Part shown: positions 59,218-64,000 of the stretch, piece after piece
Numbering within the stretch: the stretch's first letter is position 1
Layout: each line of letters begins with the position of its first letter
From: Panaeolus papilionaceus
Taxonomy: Eukaryota > Basidiomycota > Agaricomycetes > Agaricales
Length of the DNA: 64,000 bases
Assembly (NCBI GenBank): GCA_015501605.1
Contig: JADNRZ010000005.1
Location: forward strand, 434,001 to 498,000
Reading direction: 5' to 3'
The notes under the pieces: model-generated
Told to the model about the DNA's origin: nothing
Seen by the model: only the letters and a program-made list of their open reading frames with translations
Database searches by the model: none
Position numbers and translations under genes: made by a program

Positions 59218-60212
59218 TGCCCAATCCCTATGATGGCCGCGGACCAAGGCCTGTCACAACTCTGTGACTCACTGTGACATTTACACCCATTTTTCGAATC
59301 AGGTCAATGGGCCCTCGAAACATATATAATCCCCTGTAATTTTTGGTGAAATACACTTGCATATGGATAATACACTTGCGTACATATTTTTTCAACGGAA
59401 ATATAATGTAGTGACACTAAAATCCCCTGATCACTGTCTTTCTCCATCAAATCAGCGCATCTTGGGAGTCTGATCCGCTGTGCGCACAGCCACAGATGCT
59501 ATGATCAATCATAATCTGTCCACAGACACCTAACTGTTTCTTGAAATTCTCAACAGCCCCGCAACATATTGCCACAGAATGTTTTGAGACAGGTAGAATG
59601 TATTCTAGAAATGCTATTTCCTTGGCCAAACAGCCAAATTTTATATTTCTATATAATTATTTAAAGGACCAGACTGCACTTCATATCAGTGTTAACTAGA
59701 AGAGGATGGAGACGGATGCAACTTCTGTTGCCAGATGAATACCATAGCCCTATGTTTTTTTAAATTCTGAACAACGCTATAAGAGCAGAATATTTATAAT
59801 GCCCCTCAAAGTACCTTAAACAGCCCTTCTTGGGGTGCAATCTAACCTTATACAAACAAATTTAAATATTTTTCTCTTATAGTGACCTTCAAACTACTTA
59901 TCCAAACAACTTTGATCTGCAACACGAAGCTCAGAAAGGTGTTTCCAACAAGTTCCTCATGAGGTGGGTTTTGATGTCAAATTTGGCAGGGATTTTGCAT
60001 ATATCTATGATTTTCTTTTTTCCCTTGCACATTTTAAATAAAAAAATCTTATAGAGTTGTGCATATTGAATATTAGAAGGGAATTCACCCCACAAAAGTT
60101 TCAGAATTGTGTTGTGTAAAGCAGGAGCCACCTGATTCAAGATATGAAGCCCCTAGGTGGTTGTGACACCGTGGGACTTGAACTTGGCCATCACAGGGAT
60201 TGGGCATCACCA
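59212..60212. mobile_element. Non-autonomous DNA transposon with 27-bp inverted repeats (1001 bp)
   Basis: The ends are TGGTGATGCCCAATCCCT... and its reverse complement (59212-59238 and 60186-60212), matching at 26 of 27 bases, with weaker similarity continuing inward (GTGTCACAAC/TGTCACAACT). The flanks repeat CAACATG (59205-59211 and 60213-60219), a 7-bp duplication, or 8 bp (ACAACATG) if the outer base is assigned to the flank, as in hAT-type insertions. No transposase is encoded. It interrupts the last coding exon of the WD40 copy 2. Confidence 0.85.
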
Positions 60213-60219
60213 CAACATG

Positions 60220-61862
60220 GCTCTTAGGGGACTCTTCCAGAACTGCGACGACCTTCTGTTAAACTTGCACAATGAGACCACTACCAGTGAAACACTGATC
60301 AGATAATATCACTATCAAGCCAAGAAACTAATGTGTTATTCACAGTTGATAATAGATGTGAAATAGCAATAATGCTTTGTATAAGCCAATACTCTTGTTG
60401 TCTCCTTCTGGGACATAGTAGGAAAAGGCATCTGTTTGGTCATGTTGTGTCTGGATACCATGAGGTGTGACAACAGGTGTCCACTATATCAGCATCCAAA
60501 TATTCATGACACAAACATTCAGCCACTATGGAGTGTTATATACCGTTCTGTAGCTATTTTGAATGCGAGTAAGAATCCGAAGACAAAACTAAAATATCTT
60601 TATCCTACAATGAGAAAAATGCGAAATACTGCAGAAATATAAGTCAAGTCTAATTCTAAGTGCCCATTTCACTATTCTAATTGTTCCATGGGTTAATCTA
60701 ATATATATAAGAGTCCATTTGAAGTGTTTTATCACTTCAATTCAACACCTTCTATATTTCCCATGGTTGAAACACCAGGAAACATTGTAAATGTTGGATG
60801 TGAGACAAGTAATACAGAGTATGTACGCTACTATACCCACTCTATACCTTCTCCATATCACTATCTTAACTACACTTGCCCAAATTATAAGGTAGCGGAC
60901 ACTCATCTCCTACCAAGTGGTGTGATGCACAGCCATGGTATCCAAAAATGGAAAAAGCACCAAAAGGTTGTGTTTTTTGAGCTCATTAACTGCAAAAAGC
61001 ATGTTTTGTACAATATGCACATCCATTTTTTATAAATACAAGTTGAACAGGTTGTAGGCAAAGTTATTTTACACAATATTTCTCAATATGGTGGAAATCA
61101 GAGCAAAAACAACAGAGAAATATGCCTATTCAGGGTGTTGTCAATATGACCCTATAAATCACAAATTCTCTACTAGAACTAGTTATTTACACTCAGAAAT
61201 GACAAATGGGATGCATAAAGGAGGCAAATCAAGCTAGACTTGCCAAACTTGGAGGATTACATGGACCTCTAGCAAAAAAGCGACAGAAAACATCCCATGA
61301 AGCATGTGAGAATGATGGAAATCAGGATTCCAGCAGTGTTGTGAGTGCTAAAAACAACAGAAGTCAATTATTTTGAACTCATAAATGCTATATAAACATA
61401 CCTACCTGTCCTTAGGTTGTGCTCCACTTGTTGATATTGTAAGGGCACCTCAGACACACACAAGTCCTGGGGGAGAGATCCAAAGATATATATCAGCTCT
61501 ACATAAATACAGGAAGTATACTCACCTGGAGGAGATCCAAAGAGAAAGAGGTAAAGGAATCAAACCCAGGTGAAACAGCTATTTAAGTGATGAGCTGGCA
61601 TTGGCATCAGCCTTGATGCCAAACAATGCCTTTGGGAATAAACAAAGGGAAACACAAAGGAATGACTATGCAACAGTGGCAACAACTAAATAATGAATGG
61701 GTGGCAACTAAAGGAGAGTGTAATATAATATATATGAGTCCATAGTATGTCTAGATGATAGAATAGAATAAAAGGAAATAGGGGAACAGAGAGAAAGGAG
61801 AGATGATGATAAGGAAAAAGGATAGGAGGTAGCAGGAGATCCCCTGACACAAGGATGTGTGG
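60220..61862. other. AT-rich DNA without a recognised gene
   Basis: After eight bases shared with copy 1 of the duplicated gene, homology to it ends. Frames are short and without motifs. A pair of near-identical words (GAGATCCAAAGA) occurs at about 61475 and 61532. It probably contains decayed repeats. Confidence 0.35.
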
Positions 61863-62296
61863 TGTTATGATCGACCTCACTGTTACCTTATGTTTTCCTC
61901 ATGTATTAGCACATGCTCTTTTTCTTTCTTTCACACTTCCTTTTCTATCGTACCATGCCTCTACCAGACCTATTCCTCATGTTAACCTCATGGACATTCT
62001 ATTCTAATACTTCATATACGATCAACCCTTGAAACATACTTTAGTACTTCACGATCATCACTATTATTACATGTTTACTGCACAGTCCTTAGCCTAGGTA
62101 TATAAACTAGACATCCATGTATCGTATTCCTCAGTCTACTATTACTTTTGATTCCTCGAAACCTACTACAGTTTGATACTGTTAAGAAACTCAGAAACCC
62201 TTTGAACAACTTAAGAAACCTTTGAATACTTTGATTCTGTTCGAGAACTTGCCTGTCTTAGTCTCTTTTATAAAGACAACTATCGAAGGCATAACA
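61863..62296 (+). mobile_element. 5' LTR of a plus-strand Gypsy element (434 bp)
   Basis: Begins TGTTATGATCGACC and ends GAAGGCATAACA, a 6-bp inverted repeat with TG...CA. Downstream, after 42 bases, is the gag ATG at 62339. The other LTR lies beyond the window, so the target duplication cannot be checked. I see no obvious TGG primer-binding site directly after the LTR. Confidence 0.75.
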
Positions 62297-62338
62297 AAAT
62301 AGTAGACTCTATATCTTTTCTACACTTTTTCACAAACA

Positions 62339-63757
62339 ATGGCTCAAGCTGGAATGATGGATCCTTGGGGAAATCCTTTAAACAAAAGCACATTTAATCA
62401 ATACCGAGATACACAGACAGAAGGATCTCCTATGTCTGAATTGGACGCATTTAGCAATTTGCTTGGACAGCATTATCAGAATACACCACCACTGATGTCT
62501 CCTCAAGGACAAAGACAATATACACCACCACCAATGCCTCCACCGATGTCACCTCAAAGACAAAGACAGTACACACCACCACCAATGCCTCCTCTTGGAC
62601 AAAACCAACATTACCAACCAATGTACCAACAACCACCTTTGCTCCCTCAAGGGCAAAACTCATTTTATCAATCAATGCAACCTCCACCATGGTTCGCACA
62701 GATGCAACAAATGATGCAACCTCCGCCGTGGTTTATACAGATGCAACAGATGATGCAAGGCCAACCACAGCAACCACACCAACCACAACAACCTGGAAAC
62801 CCTACAATCAATCACACTCACACAAAAGAAATCAAGATGGCAGAACCACCTAAGTTTGATGGAAATAGAGACAAATTCCTTGATTTCCAAAACACGGTTA
62901 TCCTTTTCCTAGAAACAAACAGCCACATATACAACAATGACATGCGAAAGATCAATTTTGTTCTTTCCTATTTAACAGATGGAGAAGCATCAGCATGGAG
63001 ACAAGAATTCCTACTTGTAAACAGAAAAGGAAACACGATGAGCTATCCTACCTGGAATGAATTCTGGAAGGCATTTGAAAACACCTTCTCACATATTGAT
63101 GAAAAGGGAGACACTTTAGAAAAGCTTGAACATATCAAACAAGGAAATAAGACAGCTGAAGATCATGTCACCAATTTCAAATTACTTGCCCAGAAATCTG
63201 GTGTCACTGATGATCTCATCCTAGGAAAATGATTCGCAGCAAGCTTGAGAGCGCCGTTATTGAGAGATGTCATGAAAGGAAATCAACCAAAGACCATTAA
63301 AGAATGGTACAAGAAAGCGATCAGGGAAGACAAAGGCTACCGATTCTACCTGGCAGCTATGGGAAAGAAGTCTGATTACGACAAAAATCCACAGAACAAT
63401 GCTCCTCGTTCCCAATTCAAGATCCCATGGAGAGATCCAAATGCCATGGACATAGATGTACTCTCCCCTGAAGTACGCCAAGAATATATGAAGAAAGGGA
63501 TGTGCTTCAAATGCAAGAAGCAAGGACACATCTCTAAAGAATGTCCAACTTGTCAAAACTCTGCAAATGGACAGGGTAAAACTTATGTGAATGCCACTTC
63601 TACTCTGAATACAACTACTGCAGCTACCCCAAATAAGCAATTGAGAGGACAAGATCTTTTCAAACATATCCGAAGCCTCATATCTGGATTGAATGAGGCT
63701 GAGTATGAAGAATACATCAACATTGTGGAACAAGAGGAGAAGAAGGATTTTGCTTAA
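62339..63757 (+). pseudogene. Gypsy gag with one in-frame stop
   Basis: MAQAGMMDPWGNPLNKSTFN starts a Pro/Gln/Met-rich N-terminus with internal repeats (QRQYTPPPMPP twice, PPPWF.QMQQMM twice). The capsid-like domain follows: EPPKFDGNRDKFLDFQNTV, FVLSYLTDGEASAWRQEF, WNEFWKAFENTFSHID and AEDHVTNFKLLAQKSG. A TGA at 63230-63232 breaks the frame after LILGK; the same frame continues FAASLRAPLLRDVMKG and WRDPNAMDIDVLS to a zinc knuckle CFKCKKQGHISKECP and ends EEKKDFA. One substitution separates it from an intact gag of about 472 aa, so the element is young or the stop is an allele or sequencing error. Confidence 0.85.
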
Positions 63758-64000
63758 GGGACTTTGAATTGACGTCAACATCCCCTTGTCTGTCTATACA
63801 TTCTGTTCTTCTATCATCAATTGATAATAAATCTGTTTCTACACCACTGTTGATTACCATAAGAACACCTGAAGGAAAAGAAATTGTCGAAACAAAGGCT
63901 CTTATTGACTCAGGAGCTGGAGGAGATTTTATTGATACACAATTCGCCAGAAAAATGAACTTACCATTGAAACAACTTCAGAATCCCATCACTGCATACA
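63748..64000 (+). CDS. Start of Gypsy pol (retroviral-type aspartic protease), cut by the window end
   Basis: The frame one base back from gag is open from inside the gag 3' end (FCLRDFELTSTSPC) to the last base. It contains TPLLITIRTPEGKEIVE and the protease active site ALIDSGAGGDFIDTQ. A -1 frameshift from gag, or a separate start, would be needed to express it; I see no classical slippery heptamer at the overlap. Confidence 0.75.

Noticed and set aside
60436..61035. Two plus-strand frames of 68 and 103 codons
   Set aside because: AT-rich chance frames without motif or codon pattern; no homology to the duplicated gene beyond 60227.
1..64000. CRISPR array, bacterial operon or prophage
   Set aside because: No spaced direct repeats; spliced genes and fungal families show eukaryotic nuclear DNA.

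Overview
This is nuclear DNA of a basidiomycete fungus, most likely a mushroom-forming Agaricomycete. Protein-coding genes are split by many short introns of about 50-75 bases. One gene has the DUF6535 membrane domain that is expanded in Agaricomycetes. The right half is packed with LTR retrotransposons and cut-and-paste elements typical of fungal repeat islands.

Left part (1-24.9 kb): the 3' end of the mismatch-repair gene MSH6 (+), a DUF6535 membrane protein (-), a CFAP20/DUF667-domain protein (-), a long gene-free stretch (about 6.1-13.6 kb), a Ser/Pro/Gln-rich protein of unknown function (+), a second gene-poor stretch, an intron-containing tRNA-Ser(GCU), and a class I cyclic-nucleotide phosphodiesterase (+) with a long disordered tail.

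Middle (24.9-40.4 kb): a multi-exon membrane/WD40 protein (+) converges on a very large alpha-helical protein that I tentatively relate to UNC80 (-). The latter is divergent, over a promoter of about 90 bases, from a SEC24 (COPII coat) gene that is cut off in mid-coding sequence by repeats.

Right part (40.4-64 kb): a repeat island. A degenerate Ty3/Gypsy element (- strand, about 42.6-50.95 kb) has its reverse transcriptase joined to a Ty1/Copia RNase H plus 3' LTR. Its gag is interrupted by two solo-LTR-like insertions and by an apparently intact 1.6-kb Tc1-like element with target duplications. Further degenerate elements follow. At 54.7-59.2 kb lies a second copy, about 4.5 kb long and promoter included, of the membrane/WD40 gene. 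Its C-terminal tail is replaced by a 1-kb inverted-repeat element whose terminus supplies the stop codon. The window ends in the 5' part of another Gypsy element (LTR, gag, start of protease).

Exon boundaries were inferred by eye from GT/AG sites and reading frame. Family assignments rest on recognised motifs, not on a database search.
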